This document shows positions 15,437 through 23,788 of a DNA stretch of 29,017 nt, piece by piece. The notes beneath the pieces were generated by a model. It did not search any database. It saw only the letters and a program-made list of their open reading frames with translations, and had not been told where the DNA came from. A program made the position numbers and the translations under genes. Position 1 is the first letter of the stretch. Each line of letters begins with the position of its first letter. Source of the stretch: Flavobacterium sp. MC2016-06 (GTDB lineage Bacteria; Bacteroidota; Bacteroidia; Flavobacteriales; Flavobacteriaceae); assembly GCF_009711165.2 (NCBI RefSeq), contig NZ_WMID02000047.1, positions 1-29,017 of the forward strand, read 5' to 3'.

Positions 15437-15676
15437 TTACATTATATTTACCACAGTTTCAATTTGCGGTGCGTATTTTTTTATTGTTGTTTCGACTCCT
15501 GCTTTCAAAGTCATTTGATTTACGCTGCAGCTAATGCATGCTCCTTCAAGACGAACTTTAACGTGTTTGTCTTCATCTATAGAAATAAGCGTAATGTCTC
15601 CTCCATCAGATTTTAAAAACGGTCTGATTTCATCAAGAGCCAATAATACATTGCTTGTTAATTCTTCTGTTGTCAT
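15437..15676 (-). CDS. NifU C-terminal-domain (Nfu-type) Fe-S scaffold
   Basis: A 79-residue stand-alone Nfu domain that carries a transient Fe-S cluster to apo-proteins in the cytosol. It opens with the helix LDEIRPFLKSDGGDI and contains the cluster-binding pair Cys47 and Cys50 in GACISCSVNQMTLKAGVE. No A-type or N-terminal NifU domain is attached. It lies 82 bases downstream of mrp on the same strand, so the two cluster carriers are likely co-expressed. A 13-bp hairpin sits in the gap between them. Confidence 0.93.
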   Translation of the reverse strand: MTTEELTSNVLLALDEIRPFLKSDGGDITLISIDEDKHVKVRLEGACISCSVNQMTLKAGVETTIKKYAPQIETVVNIM

Positions 15677-15706
15677 AATAATTAATTTGTCAATTTGTCA
15701 ATCTGC

Positions 15707-15741
15707 CAATTAGATAATTCAAATTTGTAATTATCTAATTG
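15707..15741. repeat. Hairpin between mrp and the NifU-domain gene
   Basis: CAATTAGATAATT (15707-15719) and AATTATCTAATTG (15729-15741) are exact reverse complements around a 9-base loop, in a low-complexity area with more TTGTCAATTTGTCAAT units (15687-15702). It may adjust read-through or RNA stability between the two genes. Confidence 0.75.
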
Positions 15742-15758
15742 ACACATTTTCTAATTAT

Positions 15759-16889
15759 CTATTTTTTTTTAACTGCTGAACATCCGGCCATTGTTGTAAT
15801 TTTAATAGCTTCAGTTGCAGGCAGGCTTTCGTTTCTGCTTACTACTTCCTGTACTACATTACGTGTAATTTCTTCAAAAATGCCTTCAATAGGAGACGCT
15901 GTTTGAAGTGCTGCCGGACGACCATAATCTCCTGCTTCACGAATAGATTGTACAATTGGCACTTCTCCTAAAAATGGAACATTTAGATCTTCTGCAAGAT
16001 TTTTAGCTCCTTCTTGTCCAAAGATGTAATATTTGTTATTAGGCAGTTCCTCAGGTGTAAAGTACGCCATATTTTCAATAATTCCTAAAACAGGAACATT
16101 GATGTTGTCCTGCATAAACATTGCAACTCCTTTTTTAGCATCAGCAAGTGCTACCGCTTGTGGTGTACTTACTACAACTGCACCAGTTATTGGTAACGAC
16201 TGCATGATAGAAAGGTGAATATCTCCAGTTCCTGGAGGTAAATCTAAAAGCATAAAATCTAATTCTCCCCAATCTGCATCAAAAATCATCTGATTTAAAG
16301 CTTTAGCAGCCATTGGTCCTCTCCAGATTACAGCTTGACTTGGAGCTGTGAAAAAACCAATAGAAAGTATTTTAACTTCAAAGCTTTCAATAGGTTTCAT
16401 TTTTGATTTTCCGTCAACGGTAATCGAAATTGGTTTTTCGTTTTCTACATCAAACATAATTGGCATAGAAGGTCCGTAAATATCAGCATCTAAAACTCCA
16501 ACAGAAAATCCCATTTTAGCTAATGTTACGGCTAAATTTGCTGTAACAGTAGATTTTCCAACACCACCTTTACCAGAGGCAACGGCAATAATATTTTTGA
16601 TTCCTGGAATTGCACGACCTTTAATTTCGTTTTTCTCAGGAGCTTCAACTTTAATGTTTACTTTAACTTTTGCTTCTGGAGATACCAATTCAAGAATTGT
16701 TTTTTTGATATCATCTTCGGCTCTTTTTTTAATGTGCATTGCAGGAGTATGCAGTACTAAATCTACCACAACTTCATCGCCAAAAGTAATAACATTGGCA
16801 ACAGCGCCACTTTCAACCATATTTTTTCCTTCTCCAGCTATAGTTATTGTTTCTAGAGCTTTAAGAATTTCTTTTCTATCTAATTTCAT
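15759..16889 (-). CDS. Mrp/ApbC-type Fe-S cluster carrier ATPase
   Basis: A 376-residue P-loop ATPase that helps load Fe-S clusters onto target proteins. The N-terminal 90 residues form a MIP18/DUF59-type domain (VVDLVLHTPAMHIKKRAEDD). The deviant Walker A GKGGVGKST spans 106-114 and LLDLPPGTGD about 214-223. The CPxC cluster ligands found in many Mrp proteins are absent: the segment reads ENMAYFTPEELPNNKYYIFG (about 272-291). The only late cysteine is in MAGCSAVKKK. This loss is common in Bacteroidota as far as I recall. The neighbouring Nfu-type gene supports the Fe-S role. The promoter is at 16960-16989. Confidence 0.93.
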   Translation of the reverse strand: MKLDRKEILKALETITIAGEGKNMVESGAVANVITFGDEVVVDLVLHTPAMHIKKRAEDDIKKTILELVSPEAKVKVNIKVEAPEKNEIKGRAIPGIKNIIAVASGKGGVGKSTVTANLAVTLAKMGFSVGVLDADIYGPSMPIMFDVENEKPISITVDGKSKMKPIESFEVKILSIGFFTAPSQAVIWRGPMAAKALNQMIFDADWGELDFMLLDLPPGTGDIHLSIMQSLPITGAVVVSTPQAVALADAKKGVAMFMQDNINVPVLGIIENMAYFTPEELPNNKYYIFGQEGAKNLAEDLNVPFLGEVPIVQSIREAGDYGRPAALQTASPIEGIFEEITRNVVQEVVSRNESLPATEAIKITTMAGCSAVKKK

Positions 16890-16959
16890 TTTGATGTGCT
16901 ATTTTCTATTGAAAGAAATCAATTTACGTATTGTATTTATTTAAACTGATTTCAGACTG

Positions 16960-16989
16960 CAAAGATAACAGATTAAGTTCGGATTCAAA
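16960..16989 (-). promoter_or_regulatory. Promoter of mrp and the NifU-domain gene
   Basis: On the minus strand TTTG (16986-16989), 18 bases, then TATCTTTG (16960-16967), a full Bacteroidota promoter. The leader to the ATG at 16889 is about 64 bases. Confidence 0.65.
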
Positions 16990-17184
16990 CTTTTTTAAAT
17001 CGGATTTATTGATATAGAGATTGTTCAAAATGATTCTTAGTAATTTGATGCTTCCATCTTTAACAGATTATAAACAATGGATTGTTTTTTTAAATTACGA
17101 TACAATTTTTTATAAAGAGCAGAAATGGAAGAATTTTAATATAAAATTAGAATATTTTATGCGCTGATTGTCGATAATCTTGGC

Positions 17185-17192
17185 TATATTTG
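17185..17192 (+). promoter_or_regulatory. Candidate -7 element for the L,D-transpeptidase gene
   Basis: The 426-base gap 16890-17315 holds the mrp promoter and, for the plus strand, TATATTTG at 17185-17192. A TTG at 17168-17170 gives a spacer of only 14 bases, so the match is imperfect. The leader would be about 118 bases. I see nothing else definite in this gap. Confidence 0.35.
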
Positions 17193-17315
17193 AGTACCCT
17201 AAATCAATGATTTCCAGCAATTCAAAAAATGTGTGAAAACTTATTTTTAGGAGTTCTCTTTAAGTTTTCGGTGTTTTTTAAAACAGATTTATTTTAAAAT
17301 TTAAACCGTTAAGAT

Positions 17316-18920
17316 ATGCGAAATTTTACGTTTTTAGCTGCAGTTATTACAATTATTTTTTTTGCATTTTCCTTTAAGCCAATACATTATAAAATAAAAA
17401 ACGCATCAGAAAACGTATTGGTTAGTAAGAATAGTGTTTTATCTGTTACTGTAGACAGTGTTTCTGTAAATCAGTTTTTTAAAAAGTATTCTAAACTAAA
17501 GAAGTATAAAAAAGATGTTTTAGATATTTATAAAAAAAGAGATTTTAAATCGATTTGGTACGATCAAAAAAACATCACCGAATTTGGCAATTTACTATAC
17601 CAAAAAGTAAATTTTCTTAAAGATCAAGGTATAGAAAACACAATGCCTTATAAAGACGATATTGATGAAGCTTTTAATGAAAGTGCAGATGAAAAACCGT
17701 CACAATTAGAAACCGAATTACTCCTTACCAATATGTATGTTTTTTATGCCAGTAATGTATATTCTGGTGTAGATCCTGCAACTTTAAAGAAAATAGGATG
17801 GTTTCTGCCTGCCAAAACCATCTCATATGCTAGAATATTAGATTCACTTATTGTAGATTCAAATCGGTTGAATGAAGATGATAATCTTTTATTCAGCCAA
17901 TATTATAAACTACAAGCAGCATTAAAAAAATACCGCAAAATAGAAACCGATAATTTATGGAATAAAATAACTATTGACGAAGCAAATTACAAAGATTTAA
18001 AACCTTTTGATATTTCTAATACGATAAAAGAGATTAGACAGCGGTTGTTTGTAGTTGGAGATATCTCGCAGGATTCTAAAAGTGATGTTTATGACGAAGA
18101 GCTTATGGCGGGTGTCTTAAACTATAAAAAAAGATACGGACTTAAGTTAAATTACACTTTAACAAAAGAACATATCGACCAATTGAATGAACCGATTGCA
18201 AACCGAATAAAAACGATAATGATAAACATGGAACGCTGCAGGTGGATACCAGCGAAATTGGCAAAAGCAGACGAATATGTTATGGTAAACATTCCTTCGT
18301 TTAGATTATTTTATGTAAAAAACGGAAAATACGATTTAGTGTCTGATATTTTTGTTGGAACAAGAATGACCGAAACTGTGATTTTTAGCGGAGACATGGA
18401 TCGAATTGTTTTTAGTCCGTATTGGAATGTGCCGGCAAGTATTATTAAAAATGAATTAAGATCTCAGATAGCCAGAGATAAAAACTATCTGGCAGAAAAT
18501 AATATGGAGTGGAACGGTGGCCGTGTGCGACAAAAACCGGGGCCCAAAAACTCTCTAGGTTTAGTAAAATTTATGTTTCCAAACCCGAATGATATTTACC
18601 TGCACGATACGCCTGCAAAAAGCTTGTTTGAGTTTGAAAAACGCACTTTCAGCCACGGATGCATCAATGTAAAAGAAGCAAAAAAACTGGCAATTGAGAT
18701 TTTAAAAGATGATCCAGATTGGCCGGTCGATAAAATTGATAAAGCGATGAGCGGCGAAAAAGAAACAACTTGCATGCTCAAAAAGAAAATTCCAATTTAC
18801 ATAGGTTACTTTACAGCCTGGGTAAATGATGAAGGAGAAATAAGTTTCTTTCCTGATGTTTACGGAAGAGACGAGAGCCTTGATAAACTGCTTTACTCAG
18901 ATTCTGTTACCATGAAATAA
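17316..18920 (+). CDS. L,D-transpeptidase (YkuD domain, YcbB-like)
   Basis: A 534-residue exported enzyme that makes 3-3 cross-links in peptidoglycan or attaches proteins to it. It has an N-terminal signal/anchor (MRNFTFLAAVITIIFFAFSF), a helical scaffold region (about 55-230) and a peptidoglycan-binding-type motif (IRQRLFVVGD to GVLNYKKRYGL, about 237-285). The YkuD domain follows (about 322-480). His447 and Cys449 lie in FSHGCINV, the catalytic signature, preceded by YLHDTPAKSLFE. The domain order and length match the long YcbB/LdtD type. The enzyme gives cross-linking independent of penicillin-binding proteins. The gene stands alone between a divergent mrp and a convergent permease. Confidence 0.93.
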   Translation: MRNFTFLAAVITIIFFAFSFKPIHYKIKNASENVLVSKNSVLSVTVDSVSVNQFFKKYSKLKKYKKDVLDIYKKRDFKSIWYDQKNITEFGNLLYQKVNFLKDQGIENTMPYKDDIDEAFNESADEKPSQLETELLLTNMYVFYASNVYSGVDPATLKKIGWFLPAKTISYARILDSLIVDSNRLNEDDNLLFSQYYKLQAALKKYRKIETDNLWNKITIDEANYKDLKPFDISNTIKEIRQRLFVVGDISQDSKSDVYDEELMAGVLNYKKRYGLKLNYTLTKEHIDQLNEPIANRIKTIMINMERCRWIPAKLAKADEYVMVNIPSFRLFYVKNGKYDLVSDIFVGTRMTETVIFSGDMDRIVFSPYWNVPASIIKNELRSQIARDKNYLAENNMEWNGGRVRQKPGPKNSLGLVKFMFPNPNDIYLHDTPAKSLFEFEKRTFSHGCINVKEAKKLAIEILKDDPDWPVDKIDKAMSGEKETTCMLKKKIPIYIGYFTAWVNDEGEISFFPDVYGRDESLDKLLYSDSVTMK

Positions 18921-18924
18921 AAAA

Positions 18925-18961
18925 GCAAACTCGACAGATTTTTAAATCCTGTCGGGTTTGC
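18925..18961 (-). terminator. Terminator of the ABC transporter operon
   Basis: GCAAACTCGACAG (18925-18937) pairs with CTGTCGGGTTTGC (18949-18961). On the minus strand the stem is followed by six T, so it ends the operon whose last gene stops at 18987. On the plus strand no T run follows, so it is a poor terminator for the transpeptidase gene. Confidence 0.8.
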
Positions 18962-18986
18962 TCATAAAAAAAAATGGTCTACAAGT

Positions 18987-21407
18987 TTATTCGTATTTTA
19001 AATATTTTAAAACATCTATTTTGGTTACTTGATATGCTTTTGCTAAAACAATCAATAAGGTTAAAAACATTAAAGTAATTAATGCAATGCCAAAAGGCAC
19101 TACCGAAATCCCGATTCTAAAAGCAAAATCTTCAAGCCATTTCTGTAATAAAATGTAGGCTGGAATAATTCCAATAGCAAATCCCAACAGACAAAAAACA
19201 ACATATTGTTTTGATAATTCTTTCAATAAAATATCAGTCTCAGCGCCAAGCGTTTTTCTAATTGCGATTTCTTTCAAGCGTCTTTCCATCGAGAACGAAG
19301 CCAAGGCAAACAATCCAAAAATGGCAATAATAATAACCACAAGATTTAAGATGAAAAACAAATCTTTCTGTTTTACCTGTTCCTGATAGGTTTTAGCAAA
19401 TCCTTTATCCACAAACTCATAATCAAAAGGATAATCTTGATTGACATTTTTCTCCCAATATGTTTTTAATTTTGCTAATGTTTCGGCTAAATTATTCGGA
19501 GAAACTTTGACATATACATTCTGGAAATTGCTCCATTTTAAAGTATTCAGGGTAAGGAAAACCATTGGAGGAACTTTGTTTTGAAGACCAGTAATATGAA
19601 AATCTTTTACAACTCCTACAACCTTAAACTTTAAGCCATAATTCCAGCCCGATGTAATGACCGTATTGATAGGATTTTTTAAGCCTAATGCTTTAACACA
19701 AGCTTCGTTAATAAGCCAGTTGTTTATAGTGTCTGAAGCATATTTTGGTGATAAATCACGGCCTTGTACAATTTTAATTTTCATCATTTCGAGAAAGCCA
19801 AAATCCATTTCAACATTTCTTGGCTGCACAAAAACACCATTGTGAGTAAAACCAGAACTAGAGTTAGTGCTGTTACCAAAAGTACCTGCAAAAGTAGAAA
19901 CCTTTTCTACACCAGATATCTTAAGAATTTCTTGTTTAGTAGTGTAGTATTTTTCTAATTTACTATTGTAATCATCATAATTAAAAGGAATTCGGATGAC
20001 TTGGCTGCCGCTAAAGCCAAGATCTTTATTCATCATATAATTAACTTGTGAGTTTACAATTAAGGCACCGATAATAAAAAATGCGGCAATACCAAACTGA
20101 AAAATAAGCATTGAATTTCGCATCCAGATACCGCTTTTACTTCTGGAGAAATTGCCTTTTAAAACCTTTAAAGTTTGAAAATTTGAGATATAAACAGCAG
20201 GAAATATACCTGCAAGTAAAATGACTAATCCAAAAATAAAAATAAGCTGCAGGTAAAATTCGCCGCCATTCATAGTCAAAGATTTCTTCAAAAAAGTATT
20301 GTAATAAGGCAATGAAAGCTCAACAATTGCCAAGGCAACAAGAATTGCCACAATCACAATTATAGCAGTTTCAAAAATAAATTGTAATAGAATCTGCGAC
20401 TTATCGGCACCAACAATTTTGCGTACACCAACTTCTTTTGCACGCTTTATAGCAGATGCAGTAGCTAAATTAACATAGTTTACCAGCGATAAAACTAAAA
20501 TTAAAATAGATAAACCTACCATAATATAAAGCAATTGCAGATTTCCTTTTCCTTCGGGAAGATTAGAACCCGCAGAACTTTTGGTACCGTGCAAGCGAGA
20601 TTTTTTTAGTTGATCTAGAATAATCGTAATCTCTCCATTTTCTTTCACATATTGCGCTACAGTTTTACCACTTTCTTTAGCATCTTTTAGCGTTCTGTTT
20701 ACAAAATTTACATTTTGCATTTTCTTTAAAACAACAGCAGGATCAACATTCTTTTTGATTTTAACTATAAAACCATAGCTGAAATTACCCCAGAAGTTAA
20801 GATCGCGCTCACGAACAACGTCTCCAAAAACATAATTGGGTTCAACAGAAGATGGTTTTATAATTTGATAAACAGCTTTTACAATATAAGTTTTAGCACT
20901 GTAAATAATAGATTTTCCTATTGGGTCTTCATTTTTAAACAATAGTTTAGCTTGTTCTTCAGAAACAGCAACACTGTTGTTTTCTTTCAGAATATTTTTT
21001 TTTGCGCCTTTAACGATTGGAAAAGGGAAAAAATCAAAAAAATTATTATCAGAAACTATAATTTTTGAGGCAATTACTTTCTGATTCTGAAATTTGATAA
21101 CCCCATCACTATACCAAGTGTTCAGGAAACAAATCTGCTCAATTTCGGGAATAGTAGCTTTACAAGTATTTCCGAAAGGAATAGAACAAGAAGCCCAAAT
21201 GTCTCCCGTAATTCCAATTTTATTCAGAACCTGATACGAGTTTTCTTTTTCAGGATTCCATTTGTCGTATGCATTTTCGTTATTCCAATATAAAATGGCA
21301 AAAATAACACCCGCAATACCAATGCTTAATCCTAAAACATTCAAAAACGAAAACAATTTGTTTTGCTTTAAATGATAAATAAATATTTTAAACCAGTTAA
21401 AAATCAT
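18987..21407 (-). CDS. MacB/FtsX-type ABC transporter permease
   Basis: An 806-residue inner membrane permease with two fused FtsX units. A first membrane helix (about 22-42) is followed by a large periplasmic domain (about 45-285). Helices lie near 291-314, 345-365 and 386-408. A second anchor (about 432-452), a second periplasmic domain and three C-terminal helices in the last 120 residues complete it. VKRAKEVGVRK-like and RRLKEIAIRKTLGAETD segments follow the helices of each unit, as expected for the coupling helices. It is the third gene of an adaptor-ATPase-permease operon. Members export peptides, lipids or toxic compounds, or transmit mechanical force; the substrate here is unknown. 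The ATG at 21407 starts a normal amphipathic N-terminus. Confidence 0.9.
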   Translation of the reverse strand: MIFNWFKIFIYHLKQNKLFSFLNVLGLSIGIAGVIFAILYWNNENAYDKWNPEKENSYQVLNKIGITGDIWASCSIPFGNTCKATIPEIEQICFLNTWYSDGVIKFQNQKVIASKIIVSDNNFFDFFPFPIVKGAKKNILKENNSVAVSEEQAKLLFKNEDPIGKSIIYSAKTYIVKAVYQIIKPSSVEPNYVFGDVVRERDLNFWGNFSYGFIVKIKKNVDPAVVLKKMQNVNFVNRTLKDAKESGKTVAQYVKENGEITIILDQLKKSRLHGTKSSAGSNLPEGKGNLQLLYIMVGLSILILVLSLVNYVNLATASAIKRAKEVGVRKIVGADKSQILLQFIFETAIIVIVAILVALAIVELSLPYYNTFLKKSLTMNGGEFYLQLIFIFGLVILLAGIFPAVYISNFQTLKVLKGNFSRSKSGIWMRNSMLIFQFGIAAFFIIGALIVNSQVNYMMNKDLGFSGSQVIRIPFNYDDYNSKLEKYYTTKQEILKISGVEKVSTFAGTFGNSTNSSSGFTHNGVFVQPRNVEMDFGFLEMMKIKIVQGRDLSPKYASDTINNWLINEACVKALGLKNPINTVITSGWNYGLKFKVVGVVKDFHITGLQNKVPPMVFLTLNTLKWSNFQNVYVKVSPNNLAETLAKLKTYWEKNVNQDYPFDYEFVDKGFAKTYQEQVKQKDLFFILNLVVIIIAIFGLFALASFSMERRLKEIAIRKTLGAETDILLKELSKQYVVFCLLGFAIGIIPAYILLQKWLEDFAFRIGISVVPFGIALITLMFLTLLIVLAKAYQVTKIDVLKYLKYE

Positions 21408-21463
21408 GATAAATGTTTTTACAGTTGTGTTAGTTATATTTTGAATTTAAAGACATTTGGTCC

Positions 21464-21535
21464 TTAAATAAGCGTAAAAATTTTGCAGACAAATTCTATT
21501 AGAACGATGAATGCAGTGACAATAATTTTAATCAT
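21464..21535 (-). CDS. Possible 23-residue membrane peptide between ATPase and permease genes
   Basis: The 135-base gap between the two transporter genes contains an ATG 7 bases after the ATPase stop, preceded by an A-rich leader (AACAAAAAG) like that of other genes here. It reads MIKIIVTAFIVLIEFVCKIF then TLI and stop: a single hydrophobic helix with basic residues at both ends. It could be a transporter accessory peptide. It may equally be chance, since AT-rich DNA readily encodes Ile, Phe and Val. Confidence 0.25.
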   Translation of the reverse strand: MIKIIVTAFIVLIEFVCKIFTLI

Positions 21536-21542
21536 CTTTTTG

Positions 21543-22250
21543 TTATTTAGCGTCCATAAAAACATCAACATTTCGTTGATTTAATTTTTCAGAAAATATA
21601 ACACCGTCTTTCATATGAATTGTTTTCTGTGAAAAAGAAGCATCATAATCAGAGTGCGTAACCATTAAAATTGTTGCACCTTTAGCGTGCAGATCCGTTA
21701 AAAGTTCCATAACCTCATTACCATTTTTACTGTCCAAATTTCCAGTCGGCTCATCGGCAAGAATAATTTTAGGATCATTAACCAAAGCTCTAGCAACAGC
21801 AACTCTTTGCTGCTGCCCTCCAGAAAGCTGCTGTGGAAAATGTTTTAAGCGGTGTGAAATATTTAATTTTTCAGCAATAGCTTCAATTTTTTGTTTTCTG
21901 TCCGATGACTTAACATTGTTGTAAAGCAAAGGCAGTTCGATATTATCATAAACCGAAAGTTCATCGATTAGATTGAAATTTTGAAAAATAAAGCCAATAT
22001 TTTCTTTACGAACACGCGCTCTGCCTTTCTCTTTTAAACCAATCATTTCCTGATCTAATAATTGATAACTTCCATCAGAAGCACTGTCCAACAATCCGAT
22101 AATATTTAATAAAGTCGATTTTCCACAACCAGAAGGCCCCATTATGGTTAGAAAATCACCTTTTTTAATTTGTAAATTGATGCCGCTCAAAGCAGATGTT
22201 TCTATTTCTTCCGTTCTAAAAACCTTGGTTAAATTTTGAATTGTAATCAT
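21543..22250 (-). CDS. ABC transporter ATP-binding protein (MacB/LolD type)
   Basis: A 235-residue cytosolic ATPase that powers the neighbouring permease. Walker A GPSGCGKST is at 38-46, the Q-loop Gln at 91 (FIFQNFNL), the signature LSGGQQQR at 143-150, Walker B ILADEPTGNLD at 164-174 and the switch His at 200 (VTH). This is the set typical of the LolD/MacB/FtsE branch. All catalytic residues are present. It lies between adaptor and permease genes on the minus strand, 136 bases after the adaptor gene. A long perfect hairpin fills part of that gap. Confidence 0.95.
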   Translation of the reverse strand: MITIQNLTKVFRTEEIETSALSGINLQIKKGDFLTIMGPSGCGKSTLLNIIGLLDSASDGSYQLLDQEMIGLKEKGRARVRKENIGFIFQNFNLIDELSVYDNIELPLLYNNVKSSDRKQKIEAIAEKLNISHRLKHFPQQLSGGQQQRVAVARALVNDPKIILADEPTGNLDSKNGNEVMELLTDLHAKGATILMVTHSDYDASFSQKTIHMKDGVIFSEKLNQRNVDVFMDAK

Positions 22251-22320
22251 AATTTTTAAAGATTAATTGTTGTTAAATATGTTTTTTGATTGATGATTGA
22301 AACTCGTTGTTTTATTTTTT

Positions 22321-22382
22321 GTTTCAGGTTTCAAGTTTCAGGTTTTGCGTAATGTGATAACCTGAAACTTGAAACCTGAAAC
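22321..22382. repeat. 24-bp perfect palindrome inside the ABC operon
   Basis: GTTTCAGGTTTCAAGTTTCA plus GGTT (22321-22344) is matched exactly in reverse complement at 22359-22382 around a 14-base loop. It starts 5 bases after the adaptor stop. Each arm is itself a near repeat of GTTTCAGG/GTTTCAAG. T follows on the plus strand only, so it is not a canonical terminator for the operon. It may cause partial termination or protect the adaptor RNA. Confidence 0.9.
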
Positions 22383-22386
22383 TTTT

Positions 22387-23631
22387 TTATTCCGCATTAA
22401 TAGATAACTCCTCAATATCTTTATAGTCCGTATAAGAAGAAGTAATCACAGATTCGCCTTCTTTCAAACCTTCTAAAACTTCATAATAAGAAGGATTTTC
22501 GCGGCCTAATTTTATGTTTCGTCTTTCGGCTTTACTGCCGTTTACAACAAAGATCCATTTTCCGGCAGTTTCCTGATTAAAGCTTCCTTTAGAAACCACT
22601 AAAGTCTTGTTTTTCTCTGATAAAATTAGTTTTACACCAAAGCTTAATCCGTCTTGCAAAGTGATATTTTCTTTAGAAGTAAAGGCCAATTCTACCGTAA
22701 AATGGCCGCTTTTTACTTCTGGAATTACTTTAGTAACCAAAACTTCAAGGTTTCGTCCTTTAAATTCTACTTGACCTTTTAAGCCTTCGCGAATTTTCTC
22801 TAAGTAAAATTCATCAACATCAGCAGTAAGTTTATATCCTTTTTTAGAATCAATTTTCCCGATGCTTTCACCCGCCTGAAATGTTTTCCCTAAAACAGGT
22901 TCAAAAGAAGTTAATCTTCCAGATTCCGGAGCCGTGATTAAAAAATTCTTTTTGTTATTTCTTAAAATCTCAAGACTTTTATCCATGGTTTCAATAGAAC
23001 GATTGATTTGTGAAATCTGAACCTGATTGCTTTGTTTTTCTTTCTGAATACTCTGCTGAATTGTTCTTTTTCGTTCTTCCTGAAAACGTAAACTCTCTTT
23101 AAAAGTATTCCAGTCATTTTTAGAAATTACATCTTTCTCAAACAATTTAGAGTTCATGTCGTACAATCTTTTAGCATCATTATAATCATGTTCAATCAAA
23201 ACTAAATCTTTGTTCAGTGTTAACTCCTGATTTCTAATGTTTAATTTCCCAGTGTTTAAGTTGTTAATCTGCTCAATAATTGCCGTTTCCTGAGTCAGAT
23301 AATTCAACTCTGTATTAGGGTTGTACAAACGAGCGAGCGACTGACCTTTAGTAACCATTGCGCCGTTTTCGGTAAAAATCTCTTTTACCGATCCTCCTTC
23401 GGTAACATTTACAAGCATCACATTCAAAGGTTCTACTTTGGCCTGAAAAACCACAAAATCTTCAAAAAAGGCTTTTTCTACATTTTGAACCGTAATTTCA
23501 TCTGCTTTTACATTTAAACTCCTTTTTGCATTAAAAGAAAAAAAGAGGATAATGGCCAAAACGAAAAAAACACCAATTGCTATTGTGAGATATCTAAATT
23601 TTCTATTTTTACGAGGAATTACCTTGTCCAT
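22387..23631 (-). CDS. Periplasmic adaptor (MacA/HlyD-type membrane fusion protein)
   Basis: A 414-residue protein anchored by one helix (about 14-33). It links the permease to an outer membrane partner or captures substrate. A lipoyl-like hairpin half (VTEGGSVKEIFTENGAMVTK, about 73-92) leads to a long coiled coil (about 115-230, rich in Lys, Glu and Gln). The second lipoyl half (APESGRLTSFEPVLGKTFQA) and a beta-barrel with a membrane-proximal domain follow (VNGSKAERRNIKLGR). It is the first gene of the adaptor-ATPase-permease operon. A sigma-54-like promoter lies 30 bases upstream. No TolC-like outer membrane gene is present in the window. Confidence 0.92.
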   Translation of the reverse strand: MDKVIPRKNRKFRYLTIAIGVFFVLAIILFFSFNAKRSLNVKADEITVQNVEKAFFEDFVVFQAKVEPLNVMLVNVTEGGSVKEIFTENGAMVTKGQSLARLYNPNTELNYLTQETAIIEQINNLNTGKLNIRNQELTLNKDLVLIEHDYNDAKRLYDMNSKLFEKDVISKNDWNTFKESLRFQEERKRTIQQSIQKEKQSNQVQISQINRSIETMDKSLEILRNNKKNFLITAPESGRLTSFEPVLGKTFQAGESIGKIDSKKGYKLTADVDEFYLEKIREGLKGQVEFKGRNLEVLVTKVIPEVKSGHFTVELAFTSKENITLQDGLSFGVKLILSEKNKTLVVSKGSFNQETAGKWIFVVNGSKAERRNIKLGRENPSYYEVLEGLKEGESVITSSYTDYKDIEELSINAE

Positions 23632-23660
23632 TTTTTAAATAATTTACTGATAATCAATAG

Positions 23661-23675
23661 GTAAATACTGTGCCA
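23661..23675 (-). promoter_or_regulatory. Sigma-54-type (-24/-12) promoter of the ABC operon
   Basis: On the minus strand TGGCAC (23670-23675), five bases, then TTAC (23661-23664), against the consensus TGGCAC-N5-TTGC: ten of ten core positions except the -12 G. The predicted start near 23651 leaves a leader of about 20 bases before the adaptor ATG at 23631. The divergent gene encodes a sigma-54 activator, which supports the call. Confidence 0.6.
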
Positions 23676-23738
23676 TAAAAAGTATTATTTCTAAAGCATT
23701 GATTTTAAAGAGACTTTAGAAAACATCAAAAAAAGGAG

Positions 23739-23776
23739 TGTTCGAAAATGAACAGTTGACCGTTCGGAATCGGACA
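23739..23776. promoter_or_regulatory. Two dyads, candidate enhancer sites of the NtrC-type regulator
   Basis: TGTTCGAAAATGAACA (23739-23754) has TGTTC/GAACA arms. TGACCGTTCGGAATCGGACA (23757-23776) has TGACCG/CGGACA arms with one mismatch. They lie about 90-125 bp upstream of the predicted sigma-54 start, the usual enhancer distance, and just before the regulator's own ATG (23789), so autoregulation is also possible. Inferred from position and symmetry only. Confidence 0.4.
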
Positions 23777-23788
23777 AAAATAAAAGTC

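Noticed and set aside
18925..18961. Terminator of the L,D-transpeptidase gene
   Set aside because: No T run follows on the plus strand; the T run is on the minus strand, so it was assigned to the ABC operon.
23738..23788. N-terminal extension of the NtrC-type regulator
   Set aside because: The stretch contains two dyads and precedes the canonical receiver start; it is better explained as regulatory DNA.
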